Shown piece after piece: positions 24,505 through 32,698 of a stretch of 53,175 nucleotides of DNA (position 1 is the stretch's first letter; every line of letters starts with the position of its first letter). A program made the translations under genes and the position numbers. The stretch comes from JAAYEA01 sp012689325 (GTDB lineage: Bacteria > Chloroflexota > Anaerolineae > JAAYEA01). The DNA lies in NCBI GenBank assembly GCA_036841525.1, contig DAITVZ010000030.1:1-53175 (forward strand). Direction: 5' to 3'. The notes beneath the pieces are model-generated. The model had not been told where the DNA came from. It saw nothing but the letters and a program-made list of their open reading frames with translations, and did not search any database.

Positions 24505-25431
24505 CTACGCCTGTTCCGCCAGTTTCTCGAACAGGTCCCCGAACACCTTGTCCCGATTCACGTCAGTGACCGCGCGCATCAGGTGCCGCTCCGGCCCGCC
24601 GGGGGTCCAGGACTTGTCGGCGTGGAGGATCGGCGCGCGCACCACCTCCGAGGGGAGCCAGGCGGCGTTGTTCAGCCAGGCCACCGTCGAGATGTCCCAG
24701 ATGACCTTGGACCGCGCATAGTGGTCGGTGAAATACCCCTTGTAGATCTCGTAGAGGTAATCGCCGATGGCGCCCTTGCCCTTGACGTAGGTGGCCATCT
24801 CGGGCAGGGTGGTGCGCAGGTGTTCGGTCACGTTCTTGCAGGGGATGTGGACAAAGGGCACGCCGCTGGAAAAGATGAGCTGCGAGGCGGGCACGTCCTG
24901 GCGCAGGTTGAACTCGTTGTTGACGGGCCAATAGGTGGGGTTGCCGCCCAGCCAGACCACCACGATCCGCTCCACGAGCTCGGGGGCCAAGAGCAGCGCC
25001 GAGGCCACGTTGGTGATGGCGCCCACGGCCAGCACATAGAGCGGCCCCTTGCGCGGCGCTTTGGCCTTGGCGATCAGGTCCGCCACCGCCTCGCTCTCCA
25101 CGGGGTGCTCGCCATCGGGCAGGTAGCGGTCCGCGCCGCGAAAGGCCAGCCCCTGCGGGTCGCGCCCCATTTTTCCAAGCAGCCGCAAGATCTCTTCGTA
25201 GCTCTTTTCCATGCCGTCGGCAGGGCCGCTGGAGCGGCTGTTGAAATACGGAGCGGCGTAGAAGGCCAGCACGTCGAGGTTCTTGGAGAGCAGCGAATAG
25301 ACCACGGCGAACTGGTCGTCGATCTCGTTATAGGTGTCGGTGTCCAGCACCATCTGGACGGGTCCGCTGGGCGGCTCCAGGCGCTGACGCATGAGCTCAT
25401 CGGATAGGCGCGGAAAGGTTAGCTTGGGCAT
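24505..25431 (-). CDS. Nucleoside hydrolase-like (inosine-uridine hydrolase family) protein
   Basis: A 308-residue member of the inosine/uridine-preferring nucleoside hydrolase superfamily. The calcium-binding Asp cluster is the variant D30TDTYNEIDDQ (normally DxDxxxDD), and AVGAITNVASALL matches the family's second motif. It may split ribosides or another N-glycoside. AGGAGG precedes the start. It ends a minus-strand operon with a cupin and a deacetylase gene. The substrate is not clear, since several subfamilies with this motif are uncharacterised. Confidence 0.8.
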   Translation of the reverse strand: MPKLTFPRLSDELMRQRLEPPSGPVQMVLDTDTYNEIDDQFAVVYSLLSKNLDVLAFYAAPYFNSRSSGPADGMEKSYEEILRLLGKMGRDPQGLAFRGADRYLPDGEHPVESEAVADLIAKAKAPRKGPLYVLAVGAITNVASALLLAPELVERIVVVWLGGNPTYWPVNNEFNLRQDVPASQLIFSSGVPFVHIPCKNVTEHLRTTLPEMATYVKGKGAIGDYLYEIYKGYFTDHYARSKVIWDISTVAWLNNAAWLPSEVVRAPILHADKSWTPGGPERHLMRAVTDVNRDKVFGDLFEKLAEQA

Positions 25432-25548
25432 TCTTTTCCTCCTGTTGGTCTGTGGCGATCGAGCGTGAGCCACGGAGCGGCAGGCTCTCCAGAGGAGCAT
25501 TTCTTGGCCCTCTGTGTCCTCTGCGCGTCTGTGGTGCGATCCGAGTCC

Positions 25549-25851
25549 TTACTTGGCGATGATGACCATGTAGCGCATGGGGACGTCGCCGGTGTTCACC
25601 AGGCCGTGCTCCACGCTCGGCTCGATGATGATCCCCTCGTTGGCGTGGAGGGTGATCCGCTCCCCGGCGGTCTCCATGGTCCCCTGCCCCTCCAGCATAA
25701 AGAACGACTCGACGCCGTCATGGTGGTGGGCGGCATGGGCGCGCTGGCCCGCGGGCACGGTGGTGATGTGGATGCTCAGCTTGTCCGGGGGCAGCCCCTC
25801 ATCCACCCACAGCTTGTTCACGCCCCGCTTCTCGACGAGTTTGAAGGCCAT
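25549..25851 (-). CDS. Small single-domain cupin
   Basis: A 100-residue cupin with a metal site HAAHHHDGVESFFMLEG and GIIIEPSVEHGLVN. Such proteins bind a metal and a small sugar or acid; some are isomerases. GGAGAG precedes the start. It is 20 bases from the deacetylase gene and 117 bases from the nucleoside-hydrolase gene; that gap holds a degenerate CACCGC-type repeat. Function unknown. Confidence 0.85.
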   Translation of the reverse strand: MAFKLVEKRGVNKLWVDEGLPPDKLSIHITTVPAGQRAHAAHHHDGVESFFMLEGQGTMETAGERITLHANEGIIIEPSVEHGLVNTGDVPMRYMVIIAK

Positions 25852-25870
25852 CTGCTCTCCTTGTCCCTTC

Positions 25871-26752
25871 TCAGAATGATGCGGGCTGGGCCTGATATCG
25901 CTGGTGCATCTCGCGCAGCGCGCCGGGGATCACGCTCATCCGCTGGCCCAGCCCATCCAGATAGTCGAGGAACTGGGTCAGCGTGACGGTCCGGGGCGCG
26001 GCGGGGTCGTCATAGGGAAAGGTGTTGTGCGTAAAGATGCACAGGGCGCGAAAGGCCACGCCCTCCCGCTCCATGCGCCGCAGCGCGCCCTCCAGGATGG
26101 GACGGTGCCGGTCCTCGAACGTCCCGCTCTCGATCCGCAGCTCGTAGGGAAAGCCGCTGGGCTGGAGGCGGTCGGGGTCGGTGGTCAGCGGGACCTCCAG
26201 GAAGGGGAGGCCGCCCGGGCGGAGCTTGTCCGCCGGGTTGACGTAATGCGGGTCGGGGCAAGCGCCCTGCCACATGGCGGCATACTGCGGCGAGCAGCGC
26301 CCCGGGTCCGAGACGGAGCCCTGGCGAAAGCCCAGGTCATAGAGCGCCGAGTAGGTGTCGTCGCTGGCGGAAAAGTTGCCTGGCCGGAAGGAGGTGGGCC
26401 GCACGCCCGTGGCGGACTTGACCAGCGCCGCGGCCAGCGCCAAGATCTCGCGCTGCAACTCGGCGCCATACTCGCCCAGGTAGCCCTGGTAGCGGTGATC
26501 CAGCAGGCTTTGGGGGTGGACGTGCAGCCCCAACTCGACGCCGCGCTCGGCCAGGCGGCCCAAGAGGTCGGCGTGGCGCTGCGCGCACTCGGGCATCAGA
26601 AAGAGGGTGGGCCGGTGCCCGCGCTCCAGCAGGCGCTCCGAGTAGCCGCGGATGGCCCGCTCGCTCAGCTCCCAACTTGCCGGGCCGCCGGGCGGGGATT
26701 CGGCGGCGATCCGCTCGCAGTCCATGGTAAAGGCGACGTGTATCGGGATCAT
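25871..26752 (-). CDS. Polysaccharide deacetylase-like protein
   Basis: A 293-residue protein of the NodB/carbohydrate esterase 4 fold. The metal residues appear as D11-C-E13 (usual D-D) and LHVHP (H77, H79). SFRPGNFS is the third motif. There is no signal peptide, so it probably acts in the cytoplasm, unlike classical chitin or peptidoglycan deacetylases. The substrate may be a sugar nucleotide or a small amide. Only four bases separate it from the FG-GAP gene. Confidence 0.78.
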   Translation of the reverse strand: MIPIHVAFTMDCERIAAESPPGGPASWELSERAIRGYSERLLERGHRPTLFLMPECAQRHADLLGRLAERGVELGLHVHPQSLLDHRYQGYLGEYGAELQREILALAAALVKSATGVRPTSFRPGNFSASDDTYSALYDLGFRQGSVSDPGRCSPQYAAMWQGACPDPHYVNPADKLRPGGLPFLEVPLTTDPDRLQPSGFPYELRIESGTFEDRHRPILEGALRRMEREGVAFRALCIFTHNTFPYDDPAAPRTVTLTQFLDYLDGLGQRMSVIPGALREMHQRYQAQPASF

Positions 26753-26756
26753 GCCC

Positions 26757-28043
26757 CTAGCGCTCCTTCTTGATGATCATGACCTTGCCGTCCTGGCGCG
26801 GAAAGACCCACTCGCGCGCGCCGTCGTTGTCCATGTCGGTGACGCGGGAGCGGACCTCGCCATTGTACCAGAAACCGTTCAGGCAGGTATTCTGGAAGGG
26901 CAGGGTGGCCAGGACTCGGCCCTGCAGGTCAAAGAAGGAGAGCTTGAGCCCGATGGTGACGTCCTCGTAGCAGGCGCGCCCGGTGGGCACGGCGACCTGC
27001 TCGCCCAGGACGATCTCGTACTGCCCGTCCTTGAACCAATCCACGGCGTGGGCGCGGGTGGGGAGCACGGCGCCGCCGGGGAGCCGCGCGCGATGCAGGC
27101 GGGTGATGCGGTCCTTGGTCAGCTCCCACAGGGTCTGCCCGTTGGGGCCGATGAGCTTGCTGCGGCCCTCGGTGCTCCACAGCTCCGAGATGAAGGCCAG
27201 CATCCCCGGCCCCGTTGGGTTGGGCAGCGTGGCGATCCATTGGCCATGCTGGAATTGGTCCGAGATGTCCCAGATCACCTGGCCGCGCAGGTTAAAGAGG
27301 ATGCCCTTCTCCACCAGGATCTCGCGCTCGCCCGTGCCGCGCATGTCCACCACGGCCACGTCGTCGAAATGGGTGTCGTCGTAGAACTGGCGGACGGGGC
27401 GCCGGAAGTAGAGCGAGCCATCGGCGCGAAGGATGACCAACTCGCCCTGCACCTCGGGCCCGCGCCGGTTGATGTGGTCCACGGTGCAAAAGACGATCTC
27501 GTCCTGCCCATCGCCGTTGGCGTCACCATTGAAAAAGTCGTGGCCGAAATCGTGACGGAAGCCGTCCTGGGTCCACAGGACGCGAAACTGGCGGTCCAGC
27601 GCCACCACCTGGCCGCCCGCCAGGGCGACGCTGATCCCGATGCGCCCCTCGGGGTCGCGGCGGAACTTGGACAAGAGCGGCACCGCCACGCCGTAATCAT
27701 CGGCCGAGGCGCCGTCCAGCCGGACCTGGCGCACCACCTCGTTCTCGGCGTTGAGGGCGATGACGCTGGCGCTCCCCGCTGGGCCGTCCGGCACGAGCAG
27801 CTCCTGCCGCCCGTCGCCGTTGAGGTCCAGGAAGAGCAAGGGGACGGAGCCCCACTGCCCATAGTTCTTGAGCCGGCGCTCCAGCACCACCGAGCCGTCC
27901 AGCCGGAGCACCCGCAGCCAGTTGCCATCGGTGCTCACGGCGGCCAGCTCCTTCCGGCCGTCGCCGTCGATATCGCCCACTTCGAAGGAATAGTTGGGGT
28001 AAAAGCCGAGGTCTGGTTCGAAGGCGGTATAGTACCGCGCCAT
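26757..28043 (-). CDS. FG-GAP/VCBS-repeat beta-propeller protein without signal peptide
   Basis: A 428-residue protein made of repeats with calcium-loop motifs (GDIDGDGRKELAAV, DLNGDGRQELLVP, GDANGDGQDEIVF, DMDNDGAREWVF), the pattern of integrin-like or rhamnogalacturonan-lyase propellers. No signal peptide is seen; MARYYTAFEPDLGFYPN starts straight into a repeat. AGGAGG precedes it. It could be a sugar lyase of the PL11 type or a binding protein; I cannot tell. It sits 55 bases after the sensor kinase gene and opens the deacetylase-cupin-nucleosidase run. Confidence 0.8.
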   Translation of the reverse strand: MARYYTAFEPDLGFYPNYSFEVGDIDGDGRKELAAVSTDGNWLRVLRLDGSVVLERRLKNYGQWGSVPLLFLDLNGDGRQELLVPDGPAGSASVIALNAENEVVRQVRLDGASADDYGVAVPLLSKFRRDPEGRIGISVALAGGQVVALDRQFRVLWTQDGFRHDFGHDFFNGDANGDGQDEIVFCTVDHINRRGPEVQGELVILRADGSLYFRRPVRQFYDDTHFDDVAVVDMRGTGEREILVEKGILFNLRGQVIWDISDQFQHGQWIATLPNPTGPGMLAFISELWSTEGRSKLIGPNGQTLWELTKDRITRLHRARLPGGAVLPTRAHAVDWFKDGQYEIVLGEQVAVPTGRACYEDVTIGLKLSFFDLQGRVLATLPFQNTCLNGFWYNGEVRSRVTDMDNDGAREWVFPRQDGKVMIIKKER

Positions 28044-28098
28044 CCTGTTTCTCCTCCGCGCCCCGCGCCTGTGGCCGGCGGGGGCTGCGGCTAGGCCC

Positions 28099-30825
28099 CT
28101 ATACCAACAGCGTGGCGAGCAAGCTGCCGAGCTGCTCGTAGGAAAAGGGCTTGGTCAGCAGGCCCGCCGCGCCCAGCTCGGCGAGCTGCTCCGGCGAGAT
28201 GGTGTTGCCCCAGCCGGTGGCCATCACGATGGGCAGGCCGGGGTGCAGCTCGCGAGCGCGCCGCGCCACCTCCGCCCCGGTGATGACCGGCATCCCGAGG
28301 TCGGTGATCAATAGGTCGTACTCCTCGCGCTCCAGCAGGGCGATGGCCTCGGCGCCGGAGGCCGCCACGGTCACCACTTGCTCCTGGCGCTCGAGCATCC
28401 GCTGCAGCAGTTGGAGCACGACCTTTTCATCGTCCACCACCAGGATGCGGTTCCCGCTACTCAGGCTGCGGGGCGCGGCAGCCGGCGCGATGGGCACCGG
28501 GATGACCGGCGCGATGGGCAGCCGAATCGCAAAGGTCGTGCCGGCGCCCACCTGGCTTTGCACCGAGATGCGCCCGCCGTGCCGCTCGATGATCCGCTGC
28601 GAGATGGAGAGCCCCAGCCCGCTGCCGGTGGCGCCCTTGGTGGTGTAAAAGGGCTCAAAGACGCGCCTGAGCTGCTGCTCGTCCATGCCCATGCCCGTGT
28701 CCGCCACCGTCAGCGCGACCACCTGGTCCTCCACGGCGGTGGCGAGGCGCAGGATCCCGCCCCGCGGCATGGCATCCACGGCGTTAAAGATCAGGTTGGT
28801 TAGCACCTCGCGGAGCTCGCCGGCGTTGCCGCGCACCGCGGGCGTCTCCGCCAGATCGGCGACGACCTGCACCGTCGCGCCGCGCAGGCTGGCCTCGTCG
28901 CGCCAGCGCGGCGCCGTGAAGGCGATGGCCTCCTCGACCAGCGCCTCCAGGCGCAGGGGGACGAAATCGCTGGTATCCTCCAGGATGCGATAGAGCGATT
29001 GCATCCGCCGCACCGCTTGCACGGCGTCCCGGGTGCCCAGCTCGATGTTGCGCAGGTCCTCGCGGAGCGCCTCGGGGCGGTCCGCGTCCAGCCGCGTCAT
29101 GTCCAGATAGCCCTGGATGCCGGTCAGGATGTTGTTAAAGTTGTGGGCGATCCCGCCGGCCATCTGTCCCAGGGCGCGCAGCCGCTCGGTGCGCAGCAGA
29201 GCCTGGTCCGCGCGCTTTTGCTCGGTCACGTCCACCACGGTGATCAGCAGGGCCTCGCGGCCGCCGTAGCGCACGGCGCTCCCCCGCAAGACGACCCAGT
29301 GGTCCAGCGCCGTGACGGGGTGCTGAATCTGGAACTCGATGGGGTCGGGGCTCTCCCCTGCCTCGTGGCCGCGGAGCCAGGCGTTCAGGGCGGCCTGCTC
29401 GGCGGAGCGGAGGCGCGCCAGCGCGGCCTCCAGGCTGAGCGGCTGGGGCCACCACTCGCGGATGCGGCGGTTGGCATAGACGACCTGCTGGCCCTGCACC
29501 ATGAGGATGCCAAAAGGCGATTCCTCGGCCAGCACGCGGTACCTTTCCTCGGACTCGCGGGAGGCCAGCTCGGCCTCTTTCAGCGCGGCAATGTCGGTAA
29601 AGGCCGCCAGCGCGCCGCGGAGGCGCCCGTCTTCATAGAGCGGCGCGGCGTTCACCAGGACCGGGATGGGGCGGCCATCCTGGGAGAGCAGGGTCGTCTC
29701 GAAGCGCCCGCCGCCCTCGGCCACGCAGCGCGCCAGCTCGGCGCGCACGCTCTCCTTTTCGCTGGGCAGCACCACGTCGCAGAGGCTGGAGCCGCGGAGG
29801 TGGGCGGCGTCGGCGCCGAGGATGCGGCACATGGCGGGGTTGGCAAAGGTGATCAGCCCCTGCTCGTCTTGCAGCAGCAGCCCCTCGGCCATGGTGTCCA
29901 GCATGCTCTGGGCCAGGTCCCGCTCTCGCTGGAGCTCGTCATAGAGGGCGGCGCTCTTGAGCGCCAGGCCGAGCTGCTGCCCGATGGCGGTGACGAGCTG
30001 CAACTGCCGCTCCGGGATGGGCTGCGTCCCCCGGGCGGCAAAGGCGGCCACGCCCATCAACTGCCCATTGGCGAGCAGCGCCACGGTGCCGACCTGCGCA
30101 TAGCCCGCGCTGACCAGGGCGGGCCGGATGAAATCGTGGCGGAAATCGGCCGTGGGGCCCACGGTGGCGCCCGCCCGGCTGGCGACCAGGTCCGCCAGGG
30201 CCGGGGCCAGGGGGATGCGCCGGACCAGGCGCGCCAGGTCGTCGCCGACCCCCTCGGCCACGGACAGGTCGAGGGCGCCGCGGCTGGCGTCGTAGAGATA
30301 GATGGCGCCCGCATCGCACCCCAGCACCTGGACGATGGTCTCCAGGGCCGCGTCCAACAGCGCGCTCAGGTCGGGGACGCCGACCACCGTCTGGCTGACG
30401 TGACGCAGGGCGGCCAGCTCGAACTCGCGCTGCACGAGCGTGCGGCGGATGCGCCCCAGCGCTTCCAGCTCGCGCATGCGCAGCGCCAGCGCCTGGTCGT
30501 CCCAGGGCTCGGCCATGAAAGCGTCGGCGGCTTCGGGTAGGCCGGCCTTCGTCTGCGCGGCGATCTCGCCCCAGGAATGGGAGAGGATGAGCAGGGGGAT
30601 GTGGCTGGTGCTGGGGTTCTGTTTGAGCTGCCTGCCGATGGCGAAGGCATCCCACAGCGGCAGGGTCGCCGAGAGCACGCCGAGATCGGGCATGGTGCGC
30701 TCCGCCATCTCGGCAAAGCGAGGGCCCTCGTTGCAGATCTCGATCTCGTACTCGCTGGCGCGTAGCAGCGTCGCGATTCTCAGCAGGCAGCCAAGCTCGT
30801 CGGCGGCCAGGAGAACTTGAGCCAT
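28099..30825 (-). CDS. Hybrid sensor histidine kinase with pseudo-receiver, GAF and PAS domains
   Basis: A 908-residue soluble kinase. Order: N-terminal receiver-like domain (1-120), GAF (about 135-290), two PAS domains (about 300-415 and 425-560), HisKA with GQMAGGIAHNFNN, HATPase (GNAGELREVLTNLIFN, GLGLSISQ) and a C-terminal receiver with VVDDEK and TDLGMP. The N-terminal receiver has Ser52 (GVLSATLP) where the phosphorylated Asp should be, so it is a pseudo-receiver. No membrane span is seen. The start at 30825 follows GAGGTT; an upstream in-frame extension to 30963 has no good RBS. Its output is the final receiver, as no separate regulator is adjacent. Confidence 0.9.
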   Translation of the reverse strand: MAQVLLAADELGCLLRIATLLRASEYEIEICNEGPRFAEMAERTMPDLGVLSATLPLWDAFAIGRQLKQNPSTSHIPLLILSHSWGEIAAQTKAGLPEAADAFMAEPWDDQALALRMRELEALGRIRRTLVQREFELAALRHVSQTVVGVPDLSALLDAALETIVQVLGCDAGAIYLYDASRGALDLSVAEGVGDDLARLVRRIPLAPALADLVASRAGATVGPTADFRHDFIRPALVSAGYAQVGTVALLANGQLMGVAAFAARGTQPIPERQLQLVTAIGQQLGLALKSAALYDELQRERDLAQSMLDTMAEGLLLQDEQGLITFANPAMCRILGADAAHLRGSSLCDVVLPSEKESVRAELARCVAEGGGRFETTLLSQDGRPIPVLVNAAPLYEDGRLRGALAAFTDIAALKEAELASRESEERYRVLAEESPFGILMVQGQQVVYANRRIREWWPQPLSLEAALARLRSAEQAALNAWLRGHEAGESPDPIEFQIQHPVTALDHWVVLRGSAVRYGGREALLITVVDVTEQKRADQALLRTERLRALGQMAGGIAHNFNNILTGIQGYLDMTRLDADRPEALREDLRNIELGTRDAVQAVRRMQSLYRILEDTSDFVPLRLEALVEEAIAFTAPRWRDEASLRGATVQVVADLAETPAVRGNAGELREVLTNLIFNAVDAMPRGGILRLATAVEDQVVALTVADTGMGMDEQQLRRVFEPFYTTKGATGSGLGLSISQRIIERHGGRISVQSQVGAGTTFAIRLPIAPVIPVPIAPAAAPRSLSSGNRILVVDDEKVVLQLLQRMLERQEQVVTVAASGAEAIALLEREEYDLLITDLGMPVITGAEVARRARELHPGLPIVMATGWGNTISPEQLAELGAAGLLTKPFSYEQLGSLLATLLV

Positions 30826-30977
30826 CTGAACCTCAACAATCGACTTGCGCGCGGGCAGATGGATCGCCCAGCGCCCCGGCTGGGCCAGAATAGGACAGGG
30901 CGTTGCGGCGTTCCCCCCCATCCACGACGCACACACACAGGCCCGCCGACCGGCTTGGAGCAACGGGCGGCGCTTTC

Positions 30978-31005
30978 ATTATAGCACCATTGGCGGCCAT
31001 GCCAA
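30978..31005 (-). promoter_or_regulatory. Promoter of the hybrid kinase gene
   Basis: On the minus strand, TTGGCA (31005-31000), a 16-bp spacer and TATAAT (30983-30978). Its -35 stands two bases from the -35 of the divergent promoter. Confidence 0.65.
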
Positions 31006-31007
31006 GT

Positions 31008-31036
31008 TTGCTTTTGCACTGGCGCCGTCCTATACT
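31008..31036 (+). promoter_or_regulatory. Promoter of the three-repeat hydrolase-like gene
   Basis: TTGCTT (31008-31013), a 17-bp spacer and TATACT (31031-31036), back to back with the kinase promoter. Confidence 0.6.
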
Positions 31037-31086
31037 GCGGTCGTATCCAGGGGCACGTCGCCGCGCACAGGCGGTCAGGAGGCAAG

Positions 31087-32661
31087 ATGGCGATCACCCT
31101 ATCGGGGACCATCCGCGGACAGGGCCAGGCCCCGCTTCCGGCGGCCCGGCTCAAGCTCTATGGATCGCGGGATGATGTGGGCGCCGTGGAGCGCGCCGCC
31201 GTGGAGCCGCCTGGCGAGGTGCGCTGGGAGCCGCGGGACTTGGGCGACTTTCGCGGCTCGCGGTGGAACTGCTGGCAGCGCTTTGTGATGAACCACGTGG
31301 CCGGCCTCACCTGGGACGAGTTCAGGGAGCAGGTCGTGGCGCGCAACCCGCGCCTGGCGGAGGAGGGGATGGTCTTTCGCCCCGGCACAGCCTACCTGCT
31401 GCCCGCCCCCGCCGAGGAGGTGGCCGCGGCCCTCACCATCGCCTGGACCCGCCCGCTGACCGGGTTCGCCGGCAACCGTTGGGGCTGCTGGCAGCAGTTC
31501 GTCCAGGGGCGCGTCACCACCCTCTCCTGGGACGAGTTCAAGGAAGAGGCGGCGGCGCGCAACCCGGCGCTGGCCCAAGACGGCTACCTCTTTCGCGCCG
31601 CCAAAAGCTACCTTCTGCCCGAGCTGGTGGTGGCCGCGCCGGGGCTCACCTGGACGCGCTCGCTGACCGGGTTCGCCGGCAATCGCTGGGAGGCCTGGGA
31701 GCAGCACGTCTCCGGCGCGGTGCAAGGCCTCACCTGGGCCGAGTTCAAGGATCAGGTGGTGGCCCACAACCCCGACCTCGCCGCCGATGGCTACCTCTTA
31801 CGCGCGGCCAAGACCTACCTCCTGCCGGAGAACGGCCCGGAGCCGCGCTATTACCTGGCGGCCAGCAGCGACGCCGAGGGGAGCTACCGCTTCGAGGGGT
31901 TGGGGCCGGGAACCTATCAACTCGTCGCCGAGGCCGAGGGCTACCACCGCCACACCTCCGTGGTGACCTTGGCCGCGGACGCCGCCCACGATATCGCGCT
32001 GCTCTGGGCTGGGCCGGCGATGGTTTCCGATTGGTCGGGCTATCCCACCGCGGCGGAGGGGGTGCGCAAGCTCATCGATCAGGCGCTGCGCATGCTGGGC
32101 GACGACGCGACCGTCTATGACAGCCTGCCGCCCGACCTGGTCAAGCTGGCCTGGGGGCGCCTTTTCCTCAACGACCCCAACCACTTTCATTACAAAGACA
32201 TCGTCTGCGCCGACCTGGTGACCATCTGCCTGGTTGCGGCGGGGGCGAGCGTCCTGGGCTGGACGGTGGAGGACCCCACCGGCATCGGCTACACCTCCAC
32301 CCATGCCGCCAACTATTACCGGCCTAGCGACGACCACCCCTACCTGCGCGAGCCGGAGGAGGATGAGCCGTGGCTCCCCGGCGATATCATCATCTATGGC
32401 GACCGCGACCTGGCGGTGGACCGCGTGGAGCATGTGGATGTCTATGTGGGGCCGTTCCATGGGGTGGACCTGAGCGGCAACGTCTATCCGGCGGAGCGGG
32501 GTTATGACGTGGTGAACGCCAGCATCGACTATATGAGCGGCGGGCAAGAGATCGGCACGGCGATCAAGCCCTTCACGCTGGACTATTGCCAGACCAAACG
32601 CTTCGGCTTCAAGTGGTGGCGGAGGGTGAGGCACAAAGAGGTGGAGGCGATGCTGGCCTGA
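31087..32661 (+). CDS. Three-repeat protein with carboxypeptidase-regulatory and NlpC/P60-like domains
   Basis: A 524-residue protein without a signal peptide. Three copies of a module of about 52 residues (55-106, 124-178, 193-248) read N-R-W-x2-W-x-F, then TWDEFKEQVVAHNPDL and KTYLLPE; the second half recalls a diverged LysM. A carboxypeptidase-regulatory-like beta domain follows (255-308: GSYRFEGLGPGTYQLVAE). The C-terminal 200 residues have KDIVCADLVT with C374 and VEHVDVYVG with H449, like NlpC/P60 or DUF1287 cysteine peptidases. It may cut cell walls; without export signal it may be delivered by another route. AGGAGG precedes ATG 31087. Confidence 0.7.
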   Translation: MAITLSGTIRGQGQAPLPAARLKLYGSRDDVGAVERAAVEPPGEVRWEPRDLGDFRGSRWNCWQRFVMNHVAGLTWDEFREQVVARNPRLAEEGMVFRPGTAYLLPAPAEEVAAALTIAWTRPLTGFAGNRWGCWQQFVQGRVTTLSWDEFKEEAAARNPALAQDGYLFRAAKSYLLPELVVAAPGLTWTRSLTGFAGNRWEAWEQHVSGAVQGLTWAEFKDQVVAHNPDLAADGYLLRAAKTYLLPENGPEPRYYLAASSDAEGSYRFEGLGPGTYQLVAEAEGYHRHTSVVTLAADAAHDIALLWAGPAMVSDWSGYPTAAEGVRKLIDQALRMLGDDATVYDSLPPDLVKLAWGRLFLNDPNHFHYKDIVCADLVTICLVAAGASVLGWTVEDPTGIGYTSTHAANYYRPSDDHPYLREPEEDEPWLPGDIIIYGDRDLAVDRVEHVDVYVGPFHGVDLSGNVYPAERGYDVVNASIDYMSGGQEIGTAIKPFTLDYCQTKRFGFKWWRRVRHKEVEAMLA

Positions 32662-32698
32662 TCTGGTACGAACGAGCCTTATTGGAGGTAAGCACAAC

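Noticed and set aside
26652..28094. Plus-strand open frame of 480 codons opposite the FG-GAP gene
   Set aside because: The minus strand carries clear DxDxDG calcium-loop repeats; the plus product has none and is Val/Gly/Asp-biased as expected for antisense.
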